Source: Achromobacter aegrifaciens (GTDB lineage Bacteria > Pseudomonadota > Gammaproteobacteria > Burkholderiales > Burkholderiaceae_B). From it: a stretch of 64,000 nt of DNA. Positions 29,926 through 38,248 of the stretch are shown piece after piece; positions within the stretch are counted from its first letter, which is position 1, and every line of letters begins with the position of its first letter. The translations under genes and the position numbers were made by a program. Location: assembly GCF_902859735.1 (NCBI RefSeq), contig NZ_CADIJY010000010.1, forward strand, positions 1 through 64,000. Direction: 5' to 3'. Below the pieces are notes generated by a model. It was not told the DNA's origin and searched no databases. It worked only from the letters and a program-made list of their open reading frames with translations.

Positions 29926-31083
29926 ATGACCCCTCGTCGTACCCTCATGGCCGCCGCGCTGGCCGCCCTGCTGGCAGCGGGCGCCGCGCCCGCGCTGGCC
30001 CAGGTGAAAATCGGCGCCACCCTGTCCACCACCGGTCCCCAGGCCTCGCTGGGCATCCCCGAACGCAACACGATCAGCCTGCTGCCCACCGAGATCGGGG
30101 GCGTCAAGGTCGAGTACGTGGTGCTGGACGACGCTTCCGACACCACTCGCGCCGTCAGCAATTCCCACAAGCTGATCTCGGAGAACAAGGTGGACCTGAT
30201 CGTCGGGTCCACCACCACGCCCAACACCATGGCCATGCTGGACACCGTGGCCAGCGGCGCCACGCCGGTGATTACGCTGGCCTCGTCGGCGCGGCTGATC
30301 GAGCCCATGGACGACAAGCGCCGCTGGGTGTTCAAGACTCCGCACTCCGATTCGCTGATGGCCGAGGGCATCGCGCGGCATGCGGCGGCCAACGGCGTGA
30401 AGAAGCTGGCCTTCATCGGTTTCAACAACGCGCTGGGCGAAACCTTCTGGGTGGAAATCGAGAAGGCGGCCAAGAAGCATGGCATCGAGGTGGTGGGCAA
30501 GGAAGCCTTCGCGCCCACCGACACGTCCGCCGTGGCCCAGACCCTGAAGGTGATCGGCGCGGCGCCTGACGCCGTGGTGGTCGGCGCCTCCGGCACGCCC
30601 GCCGCGATGCCGGCGCGGGCGCTGCGCGAACGCGGCTACAAGGGCAAGATCTATTTCAACCACGGCGTGGCCAACAACGACTTCCTGCGGGTCTGCGGCG
30701 ATGCCTGCGAGGGCGCCTGGGTGCCGGTGGGACCGGTGATGGTGGCCGACCTGCTGCCGGATACCAACCCCGTCAAGTCCACCGCCCAGGCCTTCGCCAA
30801 GAAGTATGAAGCGGCAAACGGGGCGGGCAGCGTGTCCCTGTTCGCCGCCTATACCTGGGACGTCGGCCTCTTGCTGCAGCAGGCCATCCCGGTGGCACTG
30901 AAGACCGCGAAGCCCGGCACGCCCGAATTCAGGGCGGCGCTGCGCGATGCGCTGGAGAACGTCAAGAACCTGCCCACCGCGACCGGCGTGGTCAACATGA
31001 GTCCCACCGACCACAACGGGCTGGATGAGCGGGCGCTGGTGATGGCGACCGTGGCTTCCGGCAAGTGGAGGCTGCAGAAATAA
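29926..31083 (+). CDS. Branched-chain amino-acid-type ABC substrate-binding protein
   Basis: 385 aa. A Sec signal (MTPRRTLMAAALAALLAAGAAPALA) is followed by a type-I periplasmic binding fold of the LivK kind: VKIGATLSTTGPQASLGIPERN, then STTTPNTMAMLD and NNALGETFWVEIEKAAKKHG. No permease or ATPase gene is adjacent, so it is an orphan binding protein that must share transport components or act as a sensor. The ligand is unknown. An AAGGAG site precedes the ATG. Divergent from the IclR gene. Confidence 0.88.
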   Translation: MTPRRTLMAAALAALLAAGAAPALAQVKIGATLSTTGPQASLGIPERNTISLLPTEIGGVKVEYVVLDDASDTTRAVSNSHKLISENKVDLIVGSTTTPNTMAMLDTVASGATPVITLASSARLIEPMDDKRRWVFKTPHSDSLMAEGIARHAAANGVKKLAFIGFNNALGETFWVEIEKAAKKHGIEVVGKEAFAPTDTSAVAQTLKVIGAAPDAVVVGASGTPAAMPARALRERGYKGKIYFNHGVANNDFLRVCGDACEGAWVPVGPVMVADLLPDTNPVKSTAQAFAKKYEAANGAGSVSLFAAYTWDVGLLLQQAIPVALKTAKPGTPEFRAALRDALENVKNLPTATGVVNMSPTDHNGLDERALVMATVASGKWRLQK

Positions 31084-31245
31084 GGAGGAAGGCCCCGGCG
31101 TTGCGCATGCAATATGTATCTGCTGCGTCCTCAAGAGGCCTTTTTGCTTGTTCGGGGCTGGCGGTGGGAGGGCCTCCCACGCCGCAATTCGTCCAGGTTT
31201 TGTATGCTCTCGGTTTTGCAGGACGAGCAACCGGGTGAGCGTGGC

Positions 31246-32694
31246 ATGACGGGACAAGCGTATAAGCGTAGGGGCGGGCTGAAGCGATGGCTGGCCGGCG
31301 GGCTGCTGGCCGCGGTGGCGGGCGCGGCCTGGGCGCAGGTGCCCGGCCTGCCGCCCAACGTGGTGAATGCCTGGAAAGCCAGCAAGCTGCCCGACAGTTC
31401 CCTGTCCCTGGTGGTGCAGGAGGTGGGCGGGCCGCGCCTGGTGGCGCTGAACGCCAAGGAGTCGCGCAATCCCGCCTCGGTGATGAAGCTGGTCACGACC
31501 TGGGCCGCGTTGTCCGAGCTGGGGCCCAACTACGTCTGGCGCACCGAATTCATGACGGCGCCGGGCGCGCGTCCCGACGCCAAGGGTGTGCTGAGCGGCC
31601 CGCTGTACCTGCGGGCTGGCGGCGATCCGCAATTCCTGCTGCAGGACCTGTGGGTGCTGCTGCGCGAACTGCGCCTGCGCGGCGTCAAGCAGATCAATGA
31701 CCTGATCATCGACCGCAGCATCTTCGGCCAGGTCGCGACCGACCCGGGCGCCTTCGACGGCGCCCCGGACCGGGCCTACAACGCCAGTCCGGACGCCCTG
31801 ATGGTGGGTTTTGGCGCGATGCGGCTGCTCTTCACGCCGGACCCCGCCGCCAATAAATGGGTGCCACTGATCGATCCGCCGCTGCCGGGCCTGAAGATCG
31901 AGGGCCGCGTCGAATGGAGCGATGCCCGTTGCCCGGGCCCCCCGGTGGTGACGACCGAGCCGGTGATCACCCAGCAGGGCGTGACCATCCGCGTGAACGG
32001 CAAGGTGGCCGGCTCCTGCGGCGAATTCAGCCTGTATCGCCTGGCGCTGTCCCAGCCCGAGTACGCCACCGAAGTGTTCCGCATGCTCTGGAAGGAGCTG
32101 GGCGGCACGTTCAAGGGCCAGGTCCGTTCCGGCATGGTGCCGCCCGACGCGGTGGTGCTGGCCTCGCATGATTCGCCCACGCTGGCCGAGGCGATCCGCC
32201 AGATCAACAAGCGCAGCAACAACGTCATGGCGCGCACCTTGCTGCTGACCTTGGGCGCCGAGCGCGGCCGCCGGCCCGCCACGGTCTCCAGCAGCGAAGC
32301 CGTGGCCAAGGGGCTGCTGGCCAGGCAGGGCCTGGACATGCCCGAGCTGGTCATCGACAACGGCGCCGGCCTGTCGCGCGACGCGCGGGTGTCGGCCGAC
32401 AGCCTGGCGTCGATGCTGACCGTGGCCTGGAACTCGCCGGTCATGCCCGAGTACATTTCATCCTTTGCGATCGCGGGAGTGGACGGCACGGTACGTCGTC
32501 GCCTCAAGGGCGACGGCACGGCGGGCATGGCCCACCTGAAGACAGGCTCGCTGCGCGACGTGCGTTCCATCGCGGGCTACGTGCTGGGCGCCAGCGGCAA
32601 GCGCTACGTGGTGGTCAGCATCGTCAACCATGAACAGGCGGGCGCCGTGCGGGCCTTCGACGACGCCCTGATCGCCTGGCTCACTGAACAATAA
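31246..32694 (+). CDS. dacB: D-alanyl-D-alanine carboxypeptidase/endopeptidase (PBP4)
   Basis: A 482-aa class C penicillin-binding protein acting on peptidoglycan in the periplasm. After a signal peptide (LKRWLAGGLLAAVAGAAWAQ) come the three active-site motifs: SVMK, SNN in KRSNNVMART, and KTG in HLKTGSL. I use ATG 31246, next to the signal peptide, with GGTGAG upstream; an ATG 14 codons upstream is possible. The length fits the family. Confidence 0.93.
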   Translation: MTGQAYKRRGGLKRWLAGGLLAAVAGAAWAQVPGLPPNVVNAWKASKLPDSSLSLVVQEVGGPRLVALNAKESRNPASVMKLVTTWAALSELGPNYVWRTEFMTAPGARPDAKGVLSGPLYLRAGGDPQFLLQDLWVLLRELRLRGVKQINDLIIDRSIFGQVATDPGAFDGAPDRAYNASPDALMVGFGAMRLLFTPDPAANKWVPLIDPPLPGLKIEGRVEWSDARCPGPPVVTTEPVITQQGVTIRVNGKVAGSCGEFSLYRLALSQPEYATEVFRMLWKELGGTFKGQVRSGMVPPDAVVLASHDSPTLAEAIRQINKRSNNVMARTLLLTLGAERGRRPATVSSSEAVAKGLLARQGLDMPELVIDNGAGLSRDARVSADSLASMLTVAWNSPVMPEYISSFAIAGVDGTVRRRLKGDGTAGMAHLKTGSLRDVRSIAGYVLGASGKRYVVVSIVNHEQAGAVRAFDDALIAWLTEQ

Positions 32695-32880
32695 ACATGC
32701 CTCCGCCTCGCCGGCGAGTATCTTCGGATCATCCTGCGGGCGGTCAATAACAATTCCCTTCCAAACCGATTACGATCCTCAAATGTGGCTCGACGGCTGG
32801 GCGATGCAAAGCGCGCCGCGCCGTCATGGTTCCGCCTGAGGCGAATACCCTGTCTATCAATACTCTGGAGAGTTACGCAC

Positions 32881-33519
32881 ATGCCCGTGCACGAAATCCG
32901 CCATCCGCTGATCCGCCACAAGCTCGGGATCATGCGCCGCGCCGACCTCAGCACCAAGAGCTTCCGTGAGCTGTCCCAGGAAGTGGGCGCGCTGCTCACT
33001 TATGAAGCGTCCAAGGACCTGCCGCTGGCGCCGGCCACCGTCGAAGGTTGGTGCGGTTCGGTGCAAGTCGAAAAGATCGCCGGCAAGAAGGTCACCGTGG
33101 TGCCCATCCTGCGCGCCGGCATCGGCATGCTGGACGGCGTGCTCAGCCTGATTCCGGGCGCCAAGGTCAGCGTGGTGGGCGTGGCCCGCAATGAAGAAAC
33201 GCTGGAAGCGCATACCTACCTGGAACGCCTGGTGGGCGAACTGGACCAGCGCCTGGCGCTGATCGTCGACCCGATGCTGGCCACCGGCGGTTCGATGGTC
33301 GCCGCGATTGACCTGCTCAAGCGCGCGGGCTGCAAGGAAATCCGCGCCCTGGTGCTGGTGGCCGCGCCCGTGGGCATCGATACCGTGCTGGCCAAGCACC
33401 CCGACGTGCACATCTACACCGCGTCCATCGACGACGGCCTGAATGAACACGGCTACATCATGCCTGGCCTGGGCGACGCCGGCGACCGCATCTTCGGCAC
33501 CACGCAGAAGACGGAATAG
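32881..33519 (+). CDS. upp: Uracil phosphoribosyltransferase
   Basis: 212 aa; converts uracil and PRPP to UMP in pyrimidine salvage. The PRPP-binding loop is [16 protein letters not shown]. The uracil-binding end is [34 protein letters not shown] at the start is canonical. GGAGAG precedes the ATG. A strong bidirectional terminator follows. Confidence 0.97.
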   Translation: MPVHEIRHPLIRHKLGIMRRADLSTKSFRELSQEVGALLTYEASKDLPLAPATVEGWCGSVQVEKIAGKKVTVVPILRAGIGMLDGVLSLIPGAKVSVVGVARNEETLEAHTYLERLVGELDQRLALIVDPMLATGGSMVAAIDLLKRAGCKEIRALVLVAAPVGIDTVLAKHPDVHIYTASIDDGLNEHGYIMPGLGDAGDRIFGTTQKTE

Positions 33520-33542
33520 CGGCCGGGGTACGGCCACGAACA

Positions 33543-33570
33543 AAAACGCCAGCCCGCAGGCTGGCGTTTT
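33543..33570. terminator. Bidirectional intrinsic terminator between upp and cysG
   Basis: AAAACGCCAGCC, CGCA loop, then the exact reverse complement: a 12-bp stem whose ends provide a T-run in both directions for the convergent genes. Confidence 0.85.
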
Positions 33571-33589
33571 GCATTGGGCCCCCGGCCCC

Positions 33590-35005
33590 TCAGGCTGCCA
33601 GACGCTCCAGGCGTCCGTCCAGGTGCTGGCCGAACCACTGCAATTGCGAAGCCAATCCCGCCACTTCGCCCACGATCAAGAGCGCGGGTGAGCGGATCGC
33701 GTGTTCGGCGGCCAGGGCCGGCAGCTGTTCCAGCGTGCCCGAGAGCACGCGTTGCTCGGGCCGGCTGCCGTTCTCGATCAGCGCGAACGGCGTGTCGGGC
33801 GAACGGCCGTGGGCCAGCAGGCGGCCGGTCAGCAGATCCAGTTGCCCCACGCCCATGTAGAAAGCCAGGGTTTGCTTTTCGCGGGCCAGGGCAGGCCAGT
33901 CCAGGTTGTCCTCGTCTTCGCGGCAATGCGCGGTGACCAGGCGGACGGACTGGGCGTGTTCCCGGTGCGTCAGCGGGATGCCGGCATAGGCCGCACAGGC
34001 CAGCGCGGCGGTGATGCCGGGCACCACTTCATAACGCACGCCGTGCGCGCGCAGGTATTCCAGTTCCTCTCCGCCCCGGCCGAAGATGAAGGCGTCGCCG
34101 CCCTTGAGCCGCACCACGCGGCGGCCGGCGCGCGCGTGCTCGACCATCAGCCTGTGGATGCGGGCCTGGGTGGCGTTATGGTCTTCGCCGGGCAGCTTGC
34201 CGACCGATACGCGCTCGGCGTCGCGGCGCGCCAGCGACATGACGTCGGCGCTGACCAGACGGTCGTGCAGGATGACGTCGGCCTCGTTCAGCGCGCGCAA
34301 TGCCTTCAGCGTCAGCAGGCCGGGGTCGCCGGGGCCGGCGCCCACCAGCACCACGCTGCCGGCGTCGGGCGTTCGCGGCGCCGCCAAGGCCCCCGCCAAC
34401 GCGGCTTCGGCCTGGGCCGGCTGCTGCTGGCGCAGGAAGCCGGCAACCGGGCCGTCCAGCAGCCAGTCGTAGAAGCGGCGGCGCGCGCCCAGGTCGGGAT
34501 GGCTGGCGCGGATGCGCTTGCGGTAGTTCGCGGCCAGTCCGGCCAACTGGCCCAGGGTATGGTCGAACAGCGATTCGATGCGTTCCCGGATGCGCCGCGC
34601 CAGCACCGGCGCCACGCCGGACGAGGAAATGGCGACGATGACGGGCGAGCGGTCGACAATGGAGGGCACCTGGAAGGACGACAGCTCAGGATCGTCCACC
34701 ACGTTGCTGAAGATGCGCCGGGCGCCGGCAGCCTCCGAGACGGCGGCGTTGGTCTCGCGGTCGTCGGTGGCGGCGACCGCCAGCCAGACTTCGTCGAGCC
34801 AGGCGGGATCGAATCGGCCGGACAAATGGCGGATGCGGCCTTCGGCGGCCAGCGCGGCCAGGGCGGGCGTCAGTTCCGGCGCTCCCACCAGCACGTCGGC
34901 GGAGGCTTCCAGCAGGGACAGCGTCTTGCGTTCGGCGACGGCGCCGCCGCCCACCACCAGGACCAGCCTGTCTTTCAAATCGGCAAAAATCGGGAAAAGC
35001 TTCAT
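33590..35005 (-). CDS. cysG: Siroheme synthase (multifunctional CysG)
   Basis: 471 aa. The N-terminal precorrin-2 dehydrogenase/ferrochelatase domain (about 1-215) starts [27 protein letters not shown]. The C-terminal uroporphyrinogen-III methyltransferase domain (about 220-465) shows [34 protein letters not shown] and [22 protein letters not shown]. It makes siroheme, the cofactor of assimilatory nitrite and sulfite reductases. That fits its place beside the nitrate-assimilation genes, although no nitrite reductase gene is in the window. The ATG is preceded by GAGG. Confidence 0.95.
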   Translation of the reverse strand: MKLFPIFADLKDRLVLVVGGGAVAERKTLSLLEASADVLVGAPELTPALAALAAEGRIRHLSGRFDPAWLDEVWLAVAATDDRETNAAVSEAAGARRIFSNVVDDPELSSFQVPSIVDRSPVIVAISSSGVAPVLARRIRERIESLFDHTLGQLAGLAANYRKRIRASHPDLGARRRFYDWLLDGPVAGFLRQQQPAQAEAALAGALAAPRTPDAGSVVLVGAGPGDPGLLTLKALRALNEADVILHDRLVSADVMSLARRDAERVSVGKLPGEDHNATQARIHRLMVEHARAGRRVVRLKGGDAFIFGRGGEELEYLRAHGVRYEVVPGITAALACAAYAGIPLTHREHAQSVRLVTAHCREDEDNLDWPALAREKQTLAFYMGVGQLDLLTGRLLAHGRSPDTPFALIENGSRPEQRVLSGTLEQLPALAAEHAIRSPALLIVGEVAGLASQLQWFGQHLDGRLERLAA

Positions 35006-35108
35006 GAATGCCAGCCTCGGGCGTACCCGGCATAGTGTCGTTGGATCATAGGAAGGGGGCTTCATCCCCACAACTTTTGATTTCTTTGTTCCATATAACC
35101 AAAGCTTA

Positions 35109-35693
35109 TTAAGTGGCCTTGCCCAGCCACGCGCTCATTTCCACGACCTCCCGCGCGACTTCGCCCAGCCGCTTCTGGCTTTGCATGGCGCGCTGGCGCA
35201 ACAGGCCGTGGGCCTCATCCTCGGAAATCGCCCGCGCCTTCATCAGGATGCCCTTGGCCTTTTCCACCCATTGGCGGTCGGCCAGGCGCAATTGCGCTTC
35301 GCGCAGTTCTTCGCGCCGCGACTTCTCCATGGCGAAGCGCTCGATCGCCACCGTCAGCAGCGGCTCGATGCGTCCGGCAGGCACGTCGCCGACCACGTAG
35401 GCCGCGACGCCTGCGCGCAAGGCGCTGCGTATGGTTTCGCGATTGCCGTTGTCGGTGAACATCACGACCGGGCGGTCGCTGTGTTCGCTGGCCACGCATA
35501 CGTTCTCCAGCGTGTCGCGGCCGGGGGCGTCGCTGTCTATCAACACCACATCGGGTGCAGCTTGGGCGATGGCGGCGGCCAGATCCATGTCCGGCGCCAT
35601 TTCGGCCACGACATGTACGCCCGCTGCGGCCAGCGTTTGCCGCAGCGACGCCGCGCGTCCCTCGCCATCGTTGAGCAGCATGACCTTGAGCAT
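35109..35693 (-). CDS. nasT: ANTAR-domain antitermination regulator NasT
   Basis: 194 aa. A receiver-like N-domain (1-120) carries Asp53/Asp55 in [10 protein letters not shown], and a C-terminal ANTAR RNA-binding domain (about 130-190) is recognisable from [31 protein letters not shown]. NasT proteins bind paired hexaloop hairpins in nitrate-operon leaders and prevent transcription termination. That target is visible in the divergent nrtA leader at 35961-36073. The ATG follows a GGGGGAA site; an upstream in-frame start adds nine residues. NasS, the usual nitrate-sensing inhibitor, is not seen next to it. Confidence 0.92.
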   Translation of the reverse strand: MLKVMLLNDGEGRAASLRQTLAAAGVHVVAEMAPDMDLAAAIAQAAPDVVLIDSDAPGRDTLENVCVASEHSDRPVVMFTDNGNRETIRSALRAGVAAYVVGDVPAGRIEPLLTVAIERFAMEKSRREELREAQLRLADRQWVEKAKGILMKARAISEDEAHGLLRQRAMQSQKRLGEVAREVVEMSAWLGKAT

Positions 35694-35787
35694 GAGATTC
35701 CCCCTGATGCTTTCAGTCACGCAAGTTCCATGCCATCGTGTTGCGCCGCGCCGGCCGCCAGTCGCGCACAGCCGCGGAGCGCACTCC

Positions 35788-35802
35788 GCACGCGGATGGT
35801 GC
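35788..35802. promoter_or_regulatory. NtrC-like binding site 1
   Basis: GCAC-N7-GTGC, the core of the NtrC consensus, about 165 bp upstream of the predicted nrtA transcription start. Centred 33 bp from site 2, about three helical turns. Binding is inferred. Confidence 0.55.
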
Positions 35803-35820
35803 GCTGCCGCAACCGGAGGT

Positions 35821-35835
35821 GCACCAAGTTGGTTC
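35821..35835. promoter_or_regulatory. NtrC-like binding site 2
   Basis: GCAC-N7-GTTC, one mismatch from the NtrC core. Helically phased with site 1, as in NtrC enhancers. Confidence 0.45.
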
Positions 35836-35934
35836 GCACCCTGTTTTCCGTCAACGCGGAGTGCGCGCCGATTGGCGAGGCAGCGTCAGCGGGGGCGCGG
35901 GCTGGCGGCCTTTCAGGCCATGTTTTTTTCTTTC

Positions 35935-35950
35935 TGGCACAGCGTTTGCT
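35935..35950 (+). promoter_or_regulatory. Sigma-54 promoter of the nitrate assimilation operon
   Basis: TGGCACAGCGTTTGCT matches the -24/-12 consensus TGGCACG-N4-TTGCW at all but one base, with exactly 10 bp between GG and GC. The start would fall at about 35960-35961, which is the first base of the first leader hairpin. The placement therefore agrees with the RNA structure. Confidence 0.8.
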
Positions 35951-35960
35951 TCAGTGAAAG

Positions 35961-35984
35961 CGGGCGGCCAACGAAGGTTGCCCG
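35961..35984 (+). promoter_or_regulatory. ANTAR-type leader hairpin P1 (hexaloop AACGAA)
   Basis: CGGGCGGCC, loop AACGAA, GGTTGCCCG: nine pairs with two G-U wobbles. The loop has A at position 1 and G at position 4, the signature of RNAs bound by ANTAR proteins. It starts at the predicted transcription start. Confidence 0.75.
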
Positions 35985-36010
35985 ACGCAACGCGCCGCGA
36001 CCTGCGGCAA

Positions 36011-36026
36011 GGGACAACGACGTTCC
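36011..36026 (+). promoter_or_regulatory. ANTAR-type leader hairpin P2 (hexaloop AACGAC)
   Basis: GGGAC, loop AACGAC, GTTCC: five pairs with one wobble. The loop again has A1 and G4. Its last seven bases (36020-36026) are also the beginning of the terminator 5' arm, so P2 and the terminator are mutually exclusive. Confidence 0.75.
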
Positions 36027-36073
36027 GCAGCGCCACCGGATGGGAATCCGGGGCGCGCGGGACGTTTTTTTTT
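36020..36073 (+). terminator. Regulated intrinsic terminator in the nrtA leader
   Basis: Long stem ACGTTCCGC-(A)-GCGCC-(A)-CCGGAT, GGGA loop, then the matching strand to 36065. That makes 20 pairs with one wobble and two bulged A residues, leading into nine T residues (36065-36073). It ends three bases before the AGGAG ribosome site of nrtA. A full terminator directly ahead of the first gene means the operon is silent unless antitermination occurs. Confidence 0.88.
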
Positions 36074-36087
36074 GCCAGGAGCCATGC

Positions 36088-37389
36088 ATGACGCCATCGA
36101 CCCGTAGCCCCTCCACAGAAGCCGCCGCGGCCGGGGATCTCAGCGCCAACGCCGCACGCCGTAAATGGCTTTGCGGCACGGCGCGCGCGGTGGCCGGCGC
36201 CAGCCTGCTGTCGCTGGTCGATCCGCTGGTGCGTGCCGGCGCCTGGGCCGCCGGCACCGACGCGCCCGAGAAGACCGAGGTCAAGATCGGCTTCATTCCG
36301 CTGACCGACTGCGCCTCGGTCGTGATGGCTTCGGTGCTGGGCCTGGACAAGAAGCACGGCGTGACGATCACGCCGTCCAAGGAAGCGTCCTGGGCTGCCG
36401 TGCGCGACAAGCTCATGAACGGCGAGCTGGACATGGCCCACGTGCTGTACGGCCTGGTCTACGGCGTGCACCTGGGCATAGGCGGGCCGAAGAAGGACAT
36501 GGCCGTGCTGATGAGCCTGAACCAGAACGGCCAGGCCATCACGCTGTCGAACAAGCTGCTGGCGGCGGGCGTGCGCGACGGCGAATCGCTGGCCAAGCTG
36601 ATGGCGTCCGACAAGCGCGAGTACACGTTTGCGCAGACCTTTCCCACCGGCACGCACGCGATGTGGCTTTACTACTGGCTGGCGACCTACGGCATCCATC
36701 CCATGAAGGACGCCAAGGTCATCACCGTGCCGCCGCCGCAGATGGTCGCCAACATGCGCGTGGGCAACATGGACGGCTACTGCGTGGGCGAACCCTGGGG
36801 GGCGCGCGCCATCCTGGACAAGATCGGCTACACCGCCGTCACTTCGCAGGGCATCTGGACCGACCATCCCGAAAAGGTGCTGGGCACGAGCGCGGACTTC
36901 GTGTCGCGCCACCCGAACACCGCGCGCGCAGTCACGGCCGCCATCCTGGAGGCCAGCAAATGGATCGACGCCTCGCCCGCCAACCGCCAGAAAACCGCCG
37001 AGACCATCGCGGCCAAGTCCTATGTCAACACGGACGCGAGCGGCATCGTCGATCGCATGCTGGGCCGCTATGACGATGGGCTGGGGAAAAGCTGGACGGA
37101 CGAGCACGCCATGCGCTTCTACGCCGACGGCGCCGCCAATTTCCCGTATCTGAGCGACGGCATGTGGTTCCTGACGCAGCACAAGCGCTGGGGGCTGCTG
37201 AAGGAACATCCCGATTATCTGGCGATGGCGAAACAGATCAACCGGATAGACCTCTACAAGCAGGCCGCGCAGGCCGCTGGCGCGGCGTTGCCGGCCAGCG
37301 AGATGCGCACTTCGAAACTCATCGACGGCGTGGTCTGGGACGGCAGCAACCCTGCCGCCTACGCCGACGGATTCAAGGTCAAGGCCTGA
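36088..37389 (+). CDS. nrtA: Nitrate ABC transporter substrate-binding protein
   Basis: 433 aa of the NrtA/CmpA family. A twin-arginine-like signal is present (ARRKWLCG, Arg24-Arg25, then a hydrophobic stretch to about 50), so the protein is probably periplasmic or membrane-attached. The body starts VKIGFIPLTDCASVVMASVLG, with PTGTHAMWLYYWLATYGIHP and VGNMDGYCVGEPWGARAI typical of nitrate/bicarbonate binders. The ATG at 36088 has AGGAG eight bases upstream; a second ATG at 36084 is out of frame. First gene of the leader-controlled operon. Confidence 0.93.
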   Translation: MTPSTRSPSTEAAAAGDLSANAARRKWLCGTARAVAGASLLSLVDPLVRAGAWAAGTDAPEKTEVKIGFIPLTDCASVVMASVLGLDKKHGVTITPSKEASWAAVRDKLMNGELDMAHVLYGLVYGVHLGIGGPKKDMAVLMSLNQNGQAITLSNKLLAAGVRDGESLAKLMASDKREYTFAQTFPTGTHAMWLYYWLATYGIHPMKDAKVITVPPPQMVANMRVGNMDGYCVGEPWGARAILDKIGYTAVTSQGIWTDHPEKVLGTSADFVSRHPNTARAVTAAILEASKWIDASPANRQKTAETIAAKSYVNTDASGIVDRMLGRYDDGLGKSWTDEHAMRFYADGAANFPYLSDGMWFLTQHKRWGLLKEHPDYLAMAKQINRIDLYKQAAQAAGAALPASEMRTSKLIDGVVWDGSNPAAYADGFKVKA

Positions 37390-37413
37390 GCGCCGATACG
37401 AAAGGGGCATGCA

Positions 37414-38244
37414 ATGTCTGACGCAACGAGTATGAGCCGCGGCGATGAACTCCTCGCCCTCTGGCGCGAGCGCCTGGAATCCGCGTTGCGGGCCGTGGTG
37501 GGGCCCGTGGCGGGCTTCGCACTGTTTGTGCTGGTGTGGCAGGTGGTGGCGATGCGGATACCGGAGATTCCCACGCCAGGCGTGACCTGGCGCGCTGCCG
37601 TCGAGCTGTTTTCCGATCCGTTCTACGACAACGGCCCCAATGACAAAGGCATAGGCTGGAACCTGCTGGCATCGTTGCAGCGCGTGGCGGTGGGCTTCGG
37701 CCTGGCCGCGCTGGTCGGCATCCCCGCGGGTTTCGCCATCGGCCGCTATGCGGCGGTGCGGGCAATGTTCTCGCCCATCGTCAGCCTGCTGCGGCCGGTG
37801 TCGCCGCTGGCCTGGCTGCCTCTGGGGCTGCTGCTGTTCAAGGCGGCCAACCCGGCCGCCATCTGGGCCATCTTCATCTGTTCGATCTGGCCGATGATCA
37901 TCAACACCGCGGTCGGCGTGGCGCGCGTGCCGCAGGATTACCTGAACGTGGCGCGGGTGCTGAACCTGTCCGAATGGAAGGTGACCACCAAGGTGCTGCT
38001 GCCCGCCGTGCTGCCCTACATGCTGACCGGCGTGCGCCTGTCGATCGGCACCGCGTGGCTGGTGATCGTGGCGGCGGAAATGTTGACCGGCGGCACGGGC
38101 ATCGGCTTCTGGCTTTGGGACGAATGGAACAACCTGAAGGTGGAGCACATCGTCATCGCCATTTTCGTGATCGGCATCGTCGGGCTGCTGCTGGAAACCC
38201 TGCTGGTCGCCCTGGCCCGCCGCTACACCTATACCGAGGAATAG
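37414..38244 (+). CDS. nrtB: Nitrate ABC transporter permease
   Basis: A 276-aa inner-membrane permease of the NrtB/SsuC/TauC type with about six helices. The EAA-like cytoplasmic loop reads NVARVLNLSEWKVTTKVLLPAVLPYMLTG. The periplasmic segment FSDPFYDNGPNDKGIGWNL is typical of NrtB. AAAGGGG lies upstream of the ATG, 24 bp after nrtA. It should form the membrane channel with NrtD. Confidence 0.93.
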   Translation: MSDATSMSRGDELLALWRERLESALRAVVGPVAGFALFVLVWQVVAMRIPEIPTPGVTWRAAVELFSDPFYDNGPNDKGIGWNLLASLQRVAVGFGLAALVGIPAGFAIGRYAAVRAMFSPIVSLLRPVSPLAWLPLGLLLFKAANPAAIWAIFICSIWPMIINTAVGVARVPQDYLNVARVLNLSEWKVTTKVLLPAVLPYMLTGVRLSIGTAWLVIVAAEMLTGGTGIGFWLWDEWNNLKVEHIVIAIFVIGIVGLLLETLLVALARRYTYTEE

Positions 38245-38248
38245 CGCC

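Noticed and set aside
35904-35930. GGCC-TTTCA-GGCC followed by a T-run upstream of the sigma-54 promoter as a terminator
   Set aside because: The stem is only four pairs and no plus-strand gene ends before it.
35935-35960. Alternative first ANTAR hairpin with an AGCGTT loop
   Set aside because: The stem has two bulges and the loop needs a seventh base. The sequence is also the sigma-54 promoter, upstream of the predicted start, so it would not be transcribed.
35994-36008. GCCGC-GACCT-GCGGC hairpin between P1 and P2 as an ANTAR hairpin
   Set aside because: Five-base loop without the A1/G4 signature; at most a spacer helix.
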